Assembly (NCBI RefSeq): GCF_001425705.1
Contig: NZ_LMDC01000028.1
Location: forward strand, 849,536 to 913,535
Length of the DNA: 64,000 nt
From: Pelomonas sp. Root1217
GTDB lineage: Bacteria; Pseudomonadota; Gammaproteobacteria; Burkholderiales; Burkholderiaceae_C
Reading direction: 5' to 3'
This document shows, in pieces, positions 47,449 to 55,855 of the stretch (the stretch's first letter is position 1; each line of letters opens with the position of its first letter). The translations under genes were made by a program, and so were the position numbers. The notes under the pieces were generated by a model that was given only the letters and a program-made list of their open reading frames with translations, did not search any database and was not told where the DNA came from.

Positions 47449-48079
47449 GGCCGTGGTCATGACCGCAGCCCGGGCCGTGCACGTGGCCGTCGTCATGCGC
47501 CTTGACCGGGATGGCCAGCGGCTTGCGGGCCGGCGCGGCCGCAGCGGTGTGCTCATGTGCATGACCGCGGTCGTGGTCGTGGTCGTCGTGGCCATGACCA
47601 TGGTGATGATGACCATGGCCGGCGCCTTCGCCATACGCCCCACCTTCCGGCTCGAAGGCAGCCTGCGCCTCGGTCACGATGAGATGCTGGCGGCGCAGCA
47701 TGTCGGCCAGCACGGGGTCGGGCTCGAACTGCAGCAGTTCGGGCTGCAGCTCTAGTGGCACATGGCGGTTGCCGAGGTGGTAGGCGGCGCGCAGCAAATC
47801 AAATGCGGAGCCGTGCTCCGGGCAGTGACGCACCTGCAGCACAGGTTGGGCAGAGGCGATGACGCGCACCAGCGTGCCGTCCTCAGCCACCAGCACGTCG
47901 CCGCCACGCAGGCTGGTGCCGCGCGGCAGCACGACCCCGATCTCGCGACCGGTGGAGTCGGTGGCCGCGAAACGACTCTTGCTGCGAGTGTCCCAGTCGA
48001 GTTCGAGGGTCGGCGCGCGCTTGACGAGCACGGCGGCGAGGCCGGCGCCGCCGGCGATGCGTTTGGAGGCGTGGATCAT
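47432..48079 (-). CDS. ureE: Urease accessory nickel chaperone UreE
   Basis: A 215-residue nickel metallochaperone. The N-terminal peptide-binding domain ([18 protein letters not shown]) is followed by the metal-binding domain with [13 protein letters not shown]. The last 60 residues are His/Asp/Gly-rich, with two blocks ([19 protein letters not shown] and [11 protein letters not shown]), a longer tail than in most UreE. Such tails store several nickel ions. The gene is first in the ureEFGD set; ureABC are not adjacent. Confidence 0.94.
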   Translation of the reverse strand: MIHASKRIAGGAGLAAVLVKRAPTLELDWDTRSKSRFAATDSTGREIGVVLPRGTSLRGGDVLVAEDGTLVRVIASAQPVLQVRHCPEHGSAFDLLRAAYHLGNRHVPLELQPELLQFEPDPVLADMLRRQHLIVTEAQAAFEPEGGAYGEGAGHGHHHHGHGHDDHDHDRGHAHEHTAAAAPARKPLAIPVKAHDDGHVHGPGCGHDHGHDHKH

Positions 48080-48083
48080 GGGC

Positions 48084-48113
48084 TTGTAAAAAGGCAGAGG
48101 CGTCGGATAGTAT
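48084..48113 (+). promoter_or_regulatory. Putative promoter of the AbrB/Doc pair
   Basis: TTGTAA (48084-48089), 18 bp, TAGTAT (48108-48113). Each hexamer is 4 of 6 to the sigma70 consensus. Predicted start falls at about 48120, the edge of the palindrome. Confidence 0.4.
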
Positions 48114-48119
48114 TACAGA

Positions 48120-48129
48120 AGTTATAACT
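48120..48129. promoter_or_regulatory. Palindromic operator candidate AGTTATAACT
   Basis: A perfect 10-bp palindrome, AT-rich in GC-rich surroundings, 14 bp before the antitoxin ATG and at the predicted start site. It fits autoregulation by the AbrB/MazE-fold antitoxin and may also affect the divergent ureE promoter. Confidence 0.45.
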
Positions 48130-48142
48130 CGAAGGGATCGCG

Positions 48143-48367
48143 ATGAGCGCGCTCAAGGTAACCCAGATCGGCAATTCGCTTGGCGTGATCTTGCCCAAGG
48201 AAGTGCTGGCACGCTTGAAAGTGGAAAAGGGCGATGTGCTCTACCTCTCCGATGCGGTCAACGGCGTACTGATCTCGCCCTACAGCCCGGAATTCGAGCA
48301 GCAGATGGACGCGGCGCGCAGCATCATGAAGAAGCGCCGCGCCGTGCTGCGGGAACTGGCCAAGTGA
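48143..48367 (+). CDS. AbrB/MazE-fold antitoxin
   Basis: A 74-residue DNA-binding antitoxin. The swapped-hairpin domain is at the N terminus (KVTQIGNSLGVILPKEVLARLKVEKGD) and the C-terminal part is a helix rich in charge (QQMDAARSIMKKRRAVLREL) that should bind the toxin. Ribosome site GAAGGGA upstream. Its stop overlaps the Doc start as GTGA. Confidence 0.9.
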   Translation: MSALKVTQIGNSLGVILPKEVLARLKVEKGDVLYLSDAVNGVLISPYSPEFEQQMDAARSIMKKRRAVLRELAK

Positions 48368-48759
48368 GCTCGCCTGCCTGGCGCTGGCTGAGCGCCGACG
48401 TTCTGAGGGCCATCCACCACGAGCAGCTGGCGGAGCACGGCGGCGCCGCGGGCATTCGTGACGAAGGCCTGTTCGAGTCGGCCGTCGCACGGCCACAGAA
48501 CCTGGCGGCCTACGAGCAGCCCGACGTGTTCGAGCTGGCGGCCGTCTACGCCGTGGGCTTGGCCAAGAACCACCCCTTCATCGACGGCAACAAGCGCACG
48601 GCCTACGTAGCGATGGAGCTGTTCCTCTGGCTCAACGGGCTGGAATTGTTGGCTACCGATGCCGATTGCGTCATCACCATGCTGGGCGTTGCCGCTAGCC
48701 AGATCAGCGAAGCGGAGCTGGCCGACTGGCTGAGGCAGCAAACCGAACCTATTGCCTGA
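48364..48759 (+). CDS. Doc/Fic-family toxin
   Basis: A 131-residue Fic-fold toxin of the Doc type. The active-site loop is HPFIDGNKRTA (His about residue 70), complete with the Asp/Asn-Gly-Asn-Lys-Arg signature. Doc kinases phosphorylate and block EF-Tu; whether this member does so or AMPylates is not settled by sequence. GTG start overlaps the antitoxin stop. The pair is an AbrB-Doc type II system and lies at the boundary of the urease genes. Confidence 0.93.
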   Translation: MSSPAWRWLSADVLRAIHHEQLAEHGGAAGIRDEGLFESAVARPQNLAAYEQPDVFELAAVYAVGLAKNHPFIDGNKRTAYVAMELFLWLNGLELLATDADCVITMLGVAASQISEAELADWLRQQTEPIA

Positions 48760-48776
48760 ATCTCAAGAGACTGCAC

Positions 48777-49598
48777 ATGACCGCCCCTCAACTCGAAACC
48801 CTCACCGTCTCAGTCCAGGACCACATCGCCACCGTCCGCCTGAACCGCCCCGACAAGGCCAACGCGATGAACGCGGCGATGTGGCAGGACATCCGCCGCG
48901 CCTTCGACTGGGTGGACGCTGAAGCACAAGCGCGCGTCGCCGTGCTGGAAGGCGAAGGCAAGCACTTCACCGCGGGCATCGACCTGGCCATGATGATGGG
49001 CATCGCCCCGCAGATCGAAGACCCCTGCGACGGCCGCACCCGCGAGGGCTTGCGCCGCGTCATCCTGGACATGCAGGACACCCTCACCAGCCTGGAGCGC
49101 TGCCGCAAGCCCGTGCTCGCGGCCATCCACGGCGCCTGCGTCGGCGGCGGCATCGACCTGATCTGCGCCGCCGACATGCGCTACTGCAGCGCTGACGCCT
49201 ACTTCTCCATCAAGGAGATCGACATCGGCATGGTGGCCGATGTCGGCACGCTGCAACGCCTGCCCAAGCTCATCGGCTCGCAGGGCCTGGTGCGCGAGCT
49301 GGCCTACACGGGCCGGCGCGTGGAGGCGGCCGAGGCACGCGAGATCGGTCTCGTCAATCGCGTGTTCGACAGCCGCGAGGCGCTTGGGGTTGGCGTGCGC
49401 GAGATCGCCGCGACGATTGCGTCCAAGTCGCCCCTGTCCATCCGCGGCACCAAGGAGCAGCTGAACTACGCCCGTGACCACTCGGTGGCCGACGGCCTCA
49501 ACTACATCGCGACCTGGAACGCCGCGATGTTGATGAGCGAGGACCTGACCAAGGCCATGATGGCCGGCAAGGGCGCGGCGCCCTCCTTCCGCAATTGA
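48777..49598 (+). CDS. Crotonase-family enzyme, delta3,5-delta2,4-dienoyl-CoA isomerase-like
   Basis: A 273-residue enzyme. The oxyanion segments are HFTAGIDLAMMMG and IHGACVGGGIDLICAADMRY. Acidic residues found in ECH1-type isomerases are present: Asp in AADMRYCS, Glu in SIKEIDIGM and Asp in ADVGTLQRLPKLIG. This points to isomerisation of odd double bonds in unsaturated fatty acids rather than simple hydration. It starts 17 bp after doc and may be read through from the toxin operon. Confidence 0.88.
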   Translation: MTAPQLETLTVSVQDHIATVRLNRPDKANAMNAAMWQDIRRAFDWVDAEAQARVAVLEGEGKHFTAGIDLAMMMGIAPQIEDPCDGRTREGLRRVILDMQDTLTSLERCRKPVLAAIHGACVGGGIDLICAADMRYCSADAYFSIKEIDIGMVADVGTLQRLPKLIGSQGLVRELAYTGRRVEAAEAREIGLVNRVFDSREALGVGVREIAATIASKSPLSIRGTKEQLNYARDHSVADGLNYIATWNAAMLMSEDLTKAMMAGKGAAPSFRN

Positions 49599-49789
49599 GC
49601 GCGAACGCAGCGGACGCAGGCACCGCCAAGCGGATCTGAGCACGGCCTGCCGCGGCGTGGTTGCTGCAGGCACCGGAGAGCAGTGGCTCAAGTCTCGAGG
49701 GCATCGGCGCCTGCAGCCAACAATTCGTGCGTCGAAAAAAGCGCGCTGTGATGGGCCGCCGACCGGATTCGTTCAGCCAGGGAGACCGC

Positions 49790-50446
49790 GTGGATTTCGC
49801 TCAACGGCAGTACCGCCCGGGCAGGCGCTTCACCGGCATCGGCGTCGTGGTGCTGTTGCATCTCATGCTGGGTTGGGTCTTGGTCAACGGCCTGGCACAC
49901 CACATCGTCCAGATGGCCCAGAAGGCCCCCGTAGAGATCAAGCTCGTCCATCCAAAAACACCGCCGCCGCCATCGCCGAAGATGGCCTTGCTGCCACTGC
50001 CTACCTTGTCTCCGCCGCCGCCGCGCTTCATACCGCCGCCGGAAGTGCAAGTCACGCAGCCGCCGGAGACGACCGTCGCTGCCACAGCCATCCCCCAGCC
50101 TTCGCCTGGCGCGGGCACTGAAGCGGCACCTCAACCAGGCCGGGGCCAGCCGGGAGGTGCGCTGGTGCGCACGCCGTTGCAACTGGACTTCAGCAAGTGC
50201 GGCTCGCCGACCTATCCCGACATCGACGTGCAAGGCACGACGATGGTCGTCTTCACGATGGACATCACCGGCGCCATCTCTGAAGCGCGGGTGGCCGAGT
50301 CCAGCGGTCCGTCACGCAGGCACAAGGTGCTCGACAGACTGGCCGTCAACTTCGTGCTGTCCTGCAAGGGCACGCCCGGCACGGTGAATGGCAAGCCCGT
50401 GCCGCTGCGCGGCATCACGCCCATCACCTGGAACCTGAAGGACTGA
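49790..50446 (+). CDS. tonB: Energy transducer TonB
   Basis: A 218-residue inner-membrane protein that passes proton-motive energy to outer-membrane receptors. Start at GTG 49790, with AGGGAGA five bases before; the N terminus DFAQRQYRPGRRFTGIG matches related TonBs. ATG 49751 is possible but lacks a ribosome site. One membrane helix (GIGVVVLLHLMLGWVLVNGL), a Pro-rich periplasmic spacer (TPPPPSPKMALLPL..., SPPPPRFIPPPE) and a C-terminal TonB domain (MVVFTMDITGAISEARVAES). exbB and exbD are not adjacent. Confidence 0.88.
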   Translation: MDFAQRQYRPGRRFTGIGVVVLLHLMLGWVLVNGLAHHIVQMAQKAPVEIKLVHPKTPPPPSPKMALLPLPTLSPPPPRFIPPPEVQVTQPPETTVAATAIPQPSPGAGTEAAPQPGRGQPGGALVRTPLQLDFSKCGSPTYPDIDVQGTTMVVFTMDITGAISEARVAESSGPSRRHKVLDRLAVNFVLSCKGTPGTVNGKPVPLRGITPITWNLKD

Positions 50447-50466
50447 GAAGGCGGCTTTGGCCAGGA

Positions 50467-50482
50467 CGGGCGGGCCCGCCCG
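50467..50482. repeat. 16-bp perfect GC palindrome between convergent genes
   Basis: CGGGCGGGCCCGCCCG lies in the 83-bp gap between the stops of tonB and the first TPR protein. It could act as a two-way transcription stop, but lacks T runs. Confidence 0.35.
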
Positions 50483-50529
50483 CGTGCGTTGGCCATCCGG
50501 CGTCCCTCGCGCCGCGCTGAATCCCATGG

Positions 50530-52410
50530 CTAATTCCTTTTCGTGCTGTCCGGCGCGAGCTTGCGCCGCCTCATGGCTTCCATGCGCAGCCCCTGCGCGG
50601 CAGCAATCAGTTGCATCTGCTGCTCGATTTTTCCAGCACGAAGCGCCATGGTCTCGAGGAAGGCTGCCGAGGCTTCCGCGTTGGAGATGAACTCCACGCT
50701 TTGCAACACATCCTTTTTGTCGATGGTCCACTCCTTGAACGGCGCGTCGGGCGCTGGGTTGCGACGCATCTCCGCAAGGATGTCGCCGCGGGTCACACCT
50801 GCTTGGAGGCGGCCCTGCCACTGCTTGGCCCATTGGGCCGAAGGCGCGTCGCGCACGTTCTGCGCCAGCGAAACGAGCGTATGGTGGGCCTCATCCGCAT
50901 TGCCGGCATAGGCGTAGGCCAGCGCAGCGGAGCGCGCGAGCGCGTCGACTTCGCGTGCGGTCTGCCAGGCCGAGATGACACCCTCCAGCGCTGCGCTGTC
51001 CGGGGCATCCGTGGCGGCCACCTCGGTTTTGAAGGCGGCCAAGGCAGCTTCCGGCGATTGCGGGTTCAAGCCGCGGGCGCGCTGCAGGTGGCCCTGAGCA
51101 GCCTGGAGATAGGCGCGCCTGGCATCGCCCTCGTTGCGCTCGGCCAGGCGCAGGTTCGCCATGCCCAGCAGATACCGGGCCTCGAAATTGGCGTCCTCCC
51201 CTTGCAGCACGGCATTCAGCGCAGGCAGGGCCTCCTGCGGGTTCCCCCAGTCGATCTGCGCCCGGCTCAAGGTGAGGCGGGCCAGGTCGTCGTTCGGGAA
51301 CTGCGCCGCCAGCCCTGCGACCTTCTTCAACAGCGCCTCCCCGGCTGGCCGGCTCGGGCACGCCTTCAAGGCGGCATCCGCCAGCACGAATTCGCCTGCC
51401 GCACGGGGCAGCGCATGAAACCTCACCCGGCTGGCGGGCAGCGATGGGAGCGCCACACGCAGGGCATCCGTGCCCCGAAGGCTATACCGCCACATCACCT
51501 GGTCGATCTCGGATGCCTTCAGGCCGTAGGCCCGCTCGAAGGCTGTCGTCGGGGAGGCGCCGCGGTCGACGAGACCGAGATAGCGGTTCAGGCGCTGGCG
51601 CCTGTCGTCCGACGACAGCATGTAGTGCGTCAACAGCCACGACTTCGCCTCGAACTCCAGTCGCGCCCCGCCCGGTCCGGCATCGTTGTGGGCGTTGGCG
51701 AGCTTCTCCTCCAGGACGTCGCCATATTCCAGGCTGGATACCCGGTTGTCTCTGACAAGTCGCAGGTAGCCGCCGATGTCCTTCGGCACCCGGCCCACCA
51801 CCATCTGCTTTTCCGAGAATCGCGCGGCGGAGAAGTACTGCGCGAAGCCGTCGACGAACGACGTCGGGATGCGGATGTCCGTGTGGCGATAAAGGAAGTG
51901 CCGCGCATACGCCTCGAAGACATAGGACAGGGTGTCGTCCAGCGGTGACCGGTCGAGTTGCTCGTCGGCGAGGCTGGGGACGCGTTCCAGATGCACCCCG
52001 AACCCCTGGACGCCGGAAGCGCAACTGCTGTACAGGCCCACGGCATCAGCCGGCACGCTGGCGTCGACCTCACGCAAGGCCGAGACTCGGCTGTGGTAGT
52101 ACAGCGTCAGCTTCGGTTCCTGCTGCTCGGCCTTGCCCTTGGTTTGATGATTAGGCCGGGTGTACAGGCGCAGCACATGGTCGAGCTTTTCCAGGTTGTC
52201 CAGCAATTGAGTGACGTCTTCCTGATTGGCGTCGGAGTACACGACGAAGCGCTGGCTTTCGGCCCGGACCCACGCGGAGAGGTCGTCCTTCTTGCCGGCC
52301 ACCTCCACGCGCTCCAAGTTTGCCGGGCGGGTTTGCTGGGCGCCGGCGGCGCAGGCCGACAGCAGACAGAAGGCGGCAGCGAGTGTGTTCGCCCAGGGTT
52401 CTTTGCGCAT
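50530..52410 (-). CDS. Exported TPR protein with degenerate peptidase-like domain, copy 1
   Basis: A 626-residue exported protein of no named family. Signal peptide (LAAAFCLLSACAAGAQ) with a possible lipid Cys, then NLERVEVAGKK, which resembles the start of TonB receptors. Residues about 45-290 resemble DUF1570-like gluzincin peptidases: RFVVYSDANQEDV, LSYVFEAYARHFLYRH and FVDGFAQYFSAARF. The usual HEYAHH is replaced by EAYARH, and the EGFAEYF by DGFAQYF, so zinc binding is lost. About 350-560 are TPR-like helices (FPNDDLARLTLSRAQIDWGNPQEALPALNAVL). A Lys/Arg-rich C terminus follows. Function unknown; likely a scaffold. Confidence 0.8.
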   Translation of the reverse strand: MRKEPWANTLAAAFCLLSACAAGAQQTRPANLERVEVAGKKDDLSAWVRAESQRFVVYSDANQEDVTQLLDNLEKLDHVLRLYTRPNHQTKGKAEQQEPKLTLYYHSRVSALREVDASVPADAVGLYSSCASGVQGFGVHLERVPSLADEQLDRSPLDDTLSYVFEAYARHFLYRHTDIRIPTSFVDGFAQYFSAARFSEKQMVVGRVPKDIGGYLRLVRDNRVSSLEYGDVLEEKLANAHNDAGPGGARLEFEAKSWLLTHYMLSSDDRRQRLNRYLGLVDRGASPTTAFERAYGLKASEIDQVMWRYSLRGTDALRVALPSLPASRVRFHALPRAAGEFVLADAALKACPSRPAGEALLKKVAGLAAQFPNDDLARLTLSRAQIDWGNPQEALPALNAVLQGEDANFEARYLLGMANLRLAERNEGDARRAYLQAAQGHLQRARGLNPQSPEAALAAFKTEVAATDAPDSAALEGVISAWQTAREVDALARSAALAYAYAGNADEAHHTLVSLAQNVRDAPSAQWAKQWQGRLQAGVTRGDILAEMRRNPAPDAPFKEWTIDKKDVLQSVEFISNAEASAAFLETMALRAGKIEQQMQLIAAAQGLRMEAMRRRKLAPDSTKRN

Positions 52411-52731
52411 GGCTATCCTTTTCTTTTGAAGTGTGGCGGTGCATGGTTGCGGAACCGAGTCTTCATCCTAACTGGCCAGTCAGTGCCGCACCAACTCCAC
52501 GATGGACTGTTCTTTCTATCCTTCCTGCCGCAGTTCGTCGTCGCGTCGCAGGGCCAGGTGAAGTGGCAGTTGCGCCTACTGGTCACAGCGCAGGCGGCGG
52601 GCTGTTCGGGTTGCTGGGCTACTTCTCCCGCAGCACTGAGAGGGCGGCACTGACCGGGGATGGACTGCGCCTGTCCGCGTTAATTTGCCACCCGCCGTGC
52701 CGCAGCCGCGCGCCCCGCTGAAGCCCCGGGC
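52411..52731. other. Spacer between the duplicated genes
   Basis: 321 bases without a convincing gene. Bases about 52411-52490 are the upstream region of copy 1 and match 54637-54716 upstream of copy 2. The middle (52490-52705) is unlike either flank and shows no feature. The last 25 bases match the region after the stop of copy 1. Confidence 0.6.
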
Positions 52732-54636
52732 CTATTCCTTTTTCGTGTCGTCCGGCGCGAGCTTGCGCCGCATAAGGGCTTCCATGCGCAGCCGCTGCGC
52801 GGCAGCATTTAGTTCGCTCCGCAGATTTAGATTAATAGAATTTGGTTTCGAATTCGGCGGCTCAATCACCGGCGCGTTAATCGCCTGGGTATCGATGAAG
52901 TCCGCCGAGGCTTTCGCACCGGAGATGAACTCCACGCTTTGCAGCACTTCCTTCTTGTCGATGGTCCACTCCTTGAACGGCGCGTCGGGCGCTGGGTTGC
53001 GGCGCATCTCCGCAAGGATGTCGCCGCGGGTCACGCCCGCTTCGAGGCGACCCTGCCACTGCTTGGCCCATCGCGCCGCAGGCTCGTCGCGCAGGTTCTG
53101 CGCCAGCGGAACGAGCGCTTGGTGTGCCTGGTCCACCTTGCCGGCATAGGCGTAGGCCAGCGCTGCGGAGCGGGCGAGCGCGTCGACTTCGCGCGCGGTC
53201 TGCCAGGCCGAGATGACACCCTCCAGCGCTGCGCTGTCCGGGGTGTCCGTGGCGGCCACTTCGGCCTTGAAGGCCGCGAAGGCTGCTTCCGGCGATTGCG
53301 GGTTCAGCTTGCGCGCGCTTCGCAGATGGCCCTGGGCGGCCTGCAGATAGCCGCGCTGGGCATCACCTGCGTTGCGCTCGGCCAGGCGCAGGTTCGCCAT
53401 GCCCAGCAGATACCGGGCTTCGAAGTTGGCGCCCTCCTCTCCCAGGACGGCATTCAGCGCAGGCAGGGCGTCCAACGGGTTGCCCCAGTCGATCTGCGCC
53501 CGGCTCAGGGTGAGGCGGGCCAGGTCGTCGTTCGGGAACTGCGCCGCCAGGCTGGCGACCTTCTTCAGCAAGGCCTCTCCGGCCGGCCGGCTCGGGCAGG
53601 CCTTCAGGGCGGCATCCGCCAGCACGAATTCGCCCGCCGCGCGCGGCAGCGCCCGGAACTTCACCTGGGGGACGGGCAGCGATGGGAGTGCCACCCGCAG
53701 GGCATCCGTGCCCTGTTGGCCATACCGCGACATCACCTTGTTGAGCTCGGCTGCCTTCAGGCCGTAGGCAGTTTCGAAGGCGGTCGTGGGGGAGGCGCCG
53801 CGGTCGACGAGCCCGAGATAGCGGTTCAGGCGCTCGCGCCGGTCTGGCGACGACAGCATGTAGTGCGTCAACAGCCAGGACTTGGCCTCGAACTCCAGGC
53901 GCACGCCGCCCGGCCCGTCGTAGTTGCGGGCGTTGGCGAGGTTCTCCTCCAGGACGTCGCCATATTCCAGGCTGGAGACCCGGCTGTCTTTGAGCAGTTG
54001 CAGGTAGCCGCCGATTTCGTTCGGAATCCGGCCCACCACCATCTGGCTTTGCGAGAACCGCATGGCGGAGAAGTACTGCGCGAAGCCGTCGATGAATGAC
54101 GTGGGGATGCGGATGTCCGTGTGGCGATACAGGAAGTGCCGCGCATACGCCTCGAAGGCATACGACAGGGTGTTGTTCAGCGGTGATCGGTCGAGTTGCT
54201 CGTCGGCAAGGCTGGGGACGCGTTCCAGATGCACGCCGAATCCCTGGACGCCGGAGGCGCAGCTGCTGTACAGGCCGACGGCATTGAGCGGCATGCTGGC
54301 GTCGACTTCACCCAGGTCCGAGGCCCGGCTGTGGTAGTACAGCGTCAGCTTGGGTCCGCGCTGCTCGGCCTTGCGCAGGGGCTGCGTATACAGGCGCAGC
54401 ACATAGTCGAGCTTTTCCAGGTTGTCCAGCAGCTGCGTGACGTCTTCTTCCCTGGCGTCGGAGTACACGACGAAGCGCTGGCTCTCGGCCCGGACCCACG
54501 CGGAGAGGTCGCCCTTCTTGCCGGCCACCTCCACGCGCTCCAGGTTTGCCGGGCGGGCTTGCTGGGCACTGGCGGCGCAGGCCGACAGCAGACAGAAGGC
54601 GGCGGCGAGTGTGTTTGCCCAGGGTCCCTTGCGCAT
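52732..54636 (-). CDS. Exported TPR protein with degenerate peptidase-like domain, copy 2
   Basis: A 634-residue paralogue of the gene at 50530-52410, with the same order: signal peptide, NLERVEVAGKK, pseudo-peptidase (AFEAYARHFLYRH, FIDGFAQYFSAMRF, again without HExxH) and TPR region. Differences cluster after the signal segment (the linker PLRKAEQRG is shorter) and near the C terminus, where a stretch with PPNSKPNSINLNLRSEL is encoded by unusually AT-rich DNA (52808-52870) and replaces the copy-1 sequence. Both copies keep open frames, so both are probably used. Confidence 0.8.
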   Translation of the reverse strand: MRKGPWANTLAAAFCLLSACAASAQQARPANLERVEVAGKKGDLSAWVRAESQRFVVYSDAREEDVTQLLDNLEKLDYVLRLYTQPLRKAEQRGPKLTLYYHSRASDLGEVDASMPLNAVGLYSSCASGVQGFGVHLERVPSLADEQLDRSPLNNTLSYAFEAYARHFLYRHTDIRIPTSFIDGFAQYFSAMRFSQSQMVVGRIPNEIGGYLQLLKDSRVSSLEYGDVLEENLANARNYDGPGGVRLEFEAKSWLLTHYMLSSPDRRERLNRYLGLVDRGASPTTAFETAYGLKAAELNKVMSRYGQQGTDALRVALPSLPVPQVKFRALPRAAGEFVLADAALKACPSRPAGEALLKKVASLAAQFPNDDLARLTLSRAQIDWGNPLDALPALNAVLGEEGANFEARYLLGMANLRLAERNAGDAQRGYLQAAQGHLRSARKLNPQSPEAAFAAFKAEVAATDTPDSAALEGVISAWQTAREVDALARSAALAYAYAGKVDQAHQALVPLAQNLRDEPAARWAKQWQGRLEAGVTRGDILAEMRRNPAPDAPFKEWTIDKKEVLQSVEFISGAKASADFIDTQAINAPVIEPPNSKPNSINLNLRSELNAAAQRLRMEALMRRKLAPDDTKKE

Positions 54637-54730
54637 TGGCTATTCCTTCAGGAAGTGTGGCTCGGTGCGTGGTCGCTGATCCGAGCTTTCATCCTAACGG
54701 CCAGTCACTGCCGCACGGGCGCGCGCGGCG

Positions 54731-54988
54731 CTACTCGCAGTCCTCCAGCGCCATCAGCAGCCGGGTGCGATGCTCCCGCGCCACGTCCCGCCAGTGCATG
54801 CCGATCAGCGCGCCCTCGAGGGCCCAAAGCAGGTTCAGCGACACCTTGTTGTGCCCGGCCCGCTTGGCCCTGGCGTAGGTGGCGACGGCGCCCAGCGCGC
54901 GCAGCTCTTCAAGCGTCGTGACGCCGACGCTTGCCAGCATCGCGGCGGACTTGGGGCCGAGGTTGGCCAGGGACTCGATGCCTGACAT
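54731..54988 (-). CDS. TfoX C-terminal-domain protein
   Basis: An 85-residue stand-alone TfoX/Sxy C-terminal domain: IESLANLGPKSAAMLASVGV then TTLEELRALGAVATYARAKR and NLLWALEGALIGMHWRDV. In larger proteins this helix-hairpin-helix-like domain follows the competence-regulator part, which is missing here. It starts 9 bp after the esterase stop on the same strand. Its own role is unknown; nucleic-acid binding is possible. Confidence 0.85.
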   Translation of the reverse strand: MSGIESLANLGPKSAAMLASVGVTTLEELRALGAVATYARAKRAGHNKVSLNLLWALEGALIGMHWRDVAREHRTRLLMALEDCE

Positions 54989-54997
54989 GTCCGTACC

Positions 54998-55810
54998 TTA
55001 GTCGATCTGATCGATCGCCCAATCGAACGACGGGTCGCCCACGTCGTTGTGCGCGATGTTGAAGTCCTTGCGCTGGATCAGCAGGTCCACATAGGCGCGG
55101 CCCTTGTAGCGCGCTTCGTAGGCGATCACGTCGTTCACGTTGCCCGGCGCATTCGCACTGGTCAAGATCAGGTGCACTGGCAGACGGGGGTTGGCCGCGA
55201 AGCGCGCCTGTTCGTCCTGGATGTTCTTGGCCGTCAACGCCCAGAAGGAGCCGTCGAACAGCAGGTAGTTCCTGAAGAAGGGCGTGCCCACGGCTTCGGT
55301 GCTCAGCAGGATGGAACCCAGCAGCCCGCCGTAGGACGTGCCCGAGAAGCTGCGCACGCCCGTCGTGCGGTAGCCGGCTTCGATCAGCGGCGCCAGCTCC
55401 TCCTTCAGGAAGCGGGCATAGGCCGGCGCGCCGTTGACGGTGTAGTCGATGGCCCGGCGGTCACCCGGGCCTTGCTCGATGTTCACCAGGATCATGGCCT
55501 TGCGGCGCTTGTCCAGCAGCTGCGAGAACGCGTTGAAGCTCCATTGCCCGTCGGTCGCATACATCACCGGATAAGCCTTGCCCGAGGCCGCGTAGTTCTC
55601 CGGCAGGTAGACGTGGTACGGATAGGTGATGCCGGTGATCCTGGACGTGATGGACTTGTCGCGCTCCAGCGTGCCGGCGTAGACATAGTTGGGCGTGACC
55701 AGCACCGGCGGCTGCGTGACGGCCGGCGGCGCGTCGCTGCTCGACCCACCACCGCCGCAGGCGGACAGCAGGCAGGCAAAGCTCAGCAGCAGGCACAGGC
55801 GTCTGGACAT
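54998..55810 (-). CDS. Lipoprotein esterase, alpha/beta hydrolase (esterase D / Fes type)
   Basis: A 270-residue lipoprotein (LLLSFACLLSACGGGG). The enzyme part follows the esterase-D/enterochelin-esterase pattern: YPYHVYLPENYAASGKAYPVMYATDGQW, VNIEQGP and nucleophile Ser in FSGTSYGGLLGS. The catalytic His is likely in NIAHNDVGD close to the C terminus. Position in or on the envelope suggests breakdown of imported esters; substrate not known. Confidence 0.83.
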   Translation of the reverse strand: MSRRLCLLLSFACLLSACGGGGSSSDAPPAVTQPPVLVTPNYVYAGTLERDKSITSRITGITYPYHVYLPENYAASGKAYPVMYATDGQWSFNAFSQLLDKRRKAMILVNIEQGPGDRRAIDYTVNGAPAYARFLKEELAPLIEAGYRTTGVRSFSGTSYGGLLGSILLSTEAVGTPFFRNYLLFDGSFWALTAKNIQDEQARFAANPRLPVHLILTSANAPGNVNDVIAYEARYKGRAYVDLLIQRKDFNIAHNDVGDPSFDWAIDQID

Positions 55811-55855
55811 GGAAGGGCCCTCAAGTTGCCCGCTGCGCGGTTCCAGGCACTGCGG

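Larger units (their letters stand above)
50507..54716. repeat. Tandem direct duplication of a whole gene unit
   Basis: Two direct copies of a unit of about 2 kb: roughly 50507-52490 and 52710-54716. Similarity includes the coding part, about 25 bp beyond the stops (CGCTGAA... then ATTCCTTTTTCGTG-like ends) and about 80 bp upstream (TCATCCTAAC, GGCCAGTCA, TGCCGCA), so promoters were duplicated too. The copies have since diverged. Confidence 0.85.

Noticed and set aside
47435-47640. Repeated CATGACC/GGTCATG-like DNA that looks like a tandem repeat
   Set aside because: It encodes the His/Asp-rich tail of UreE; unit length is irregular and there are no spacers, so it is neither CRISPR nor a separate repeat element.
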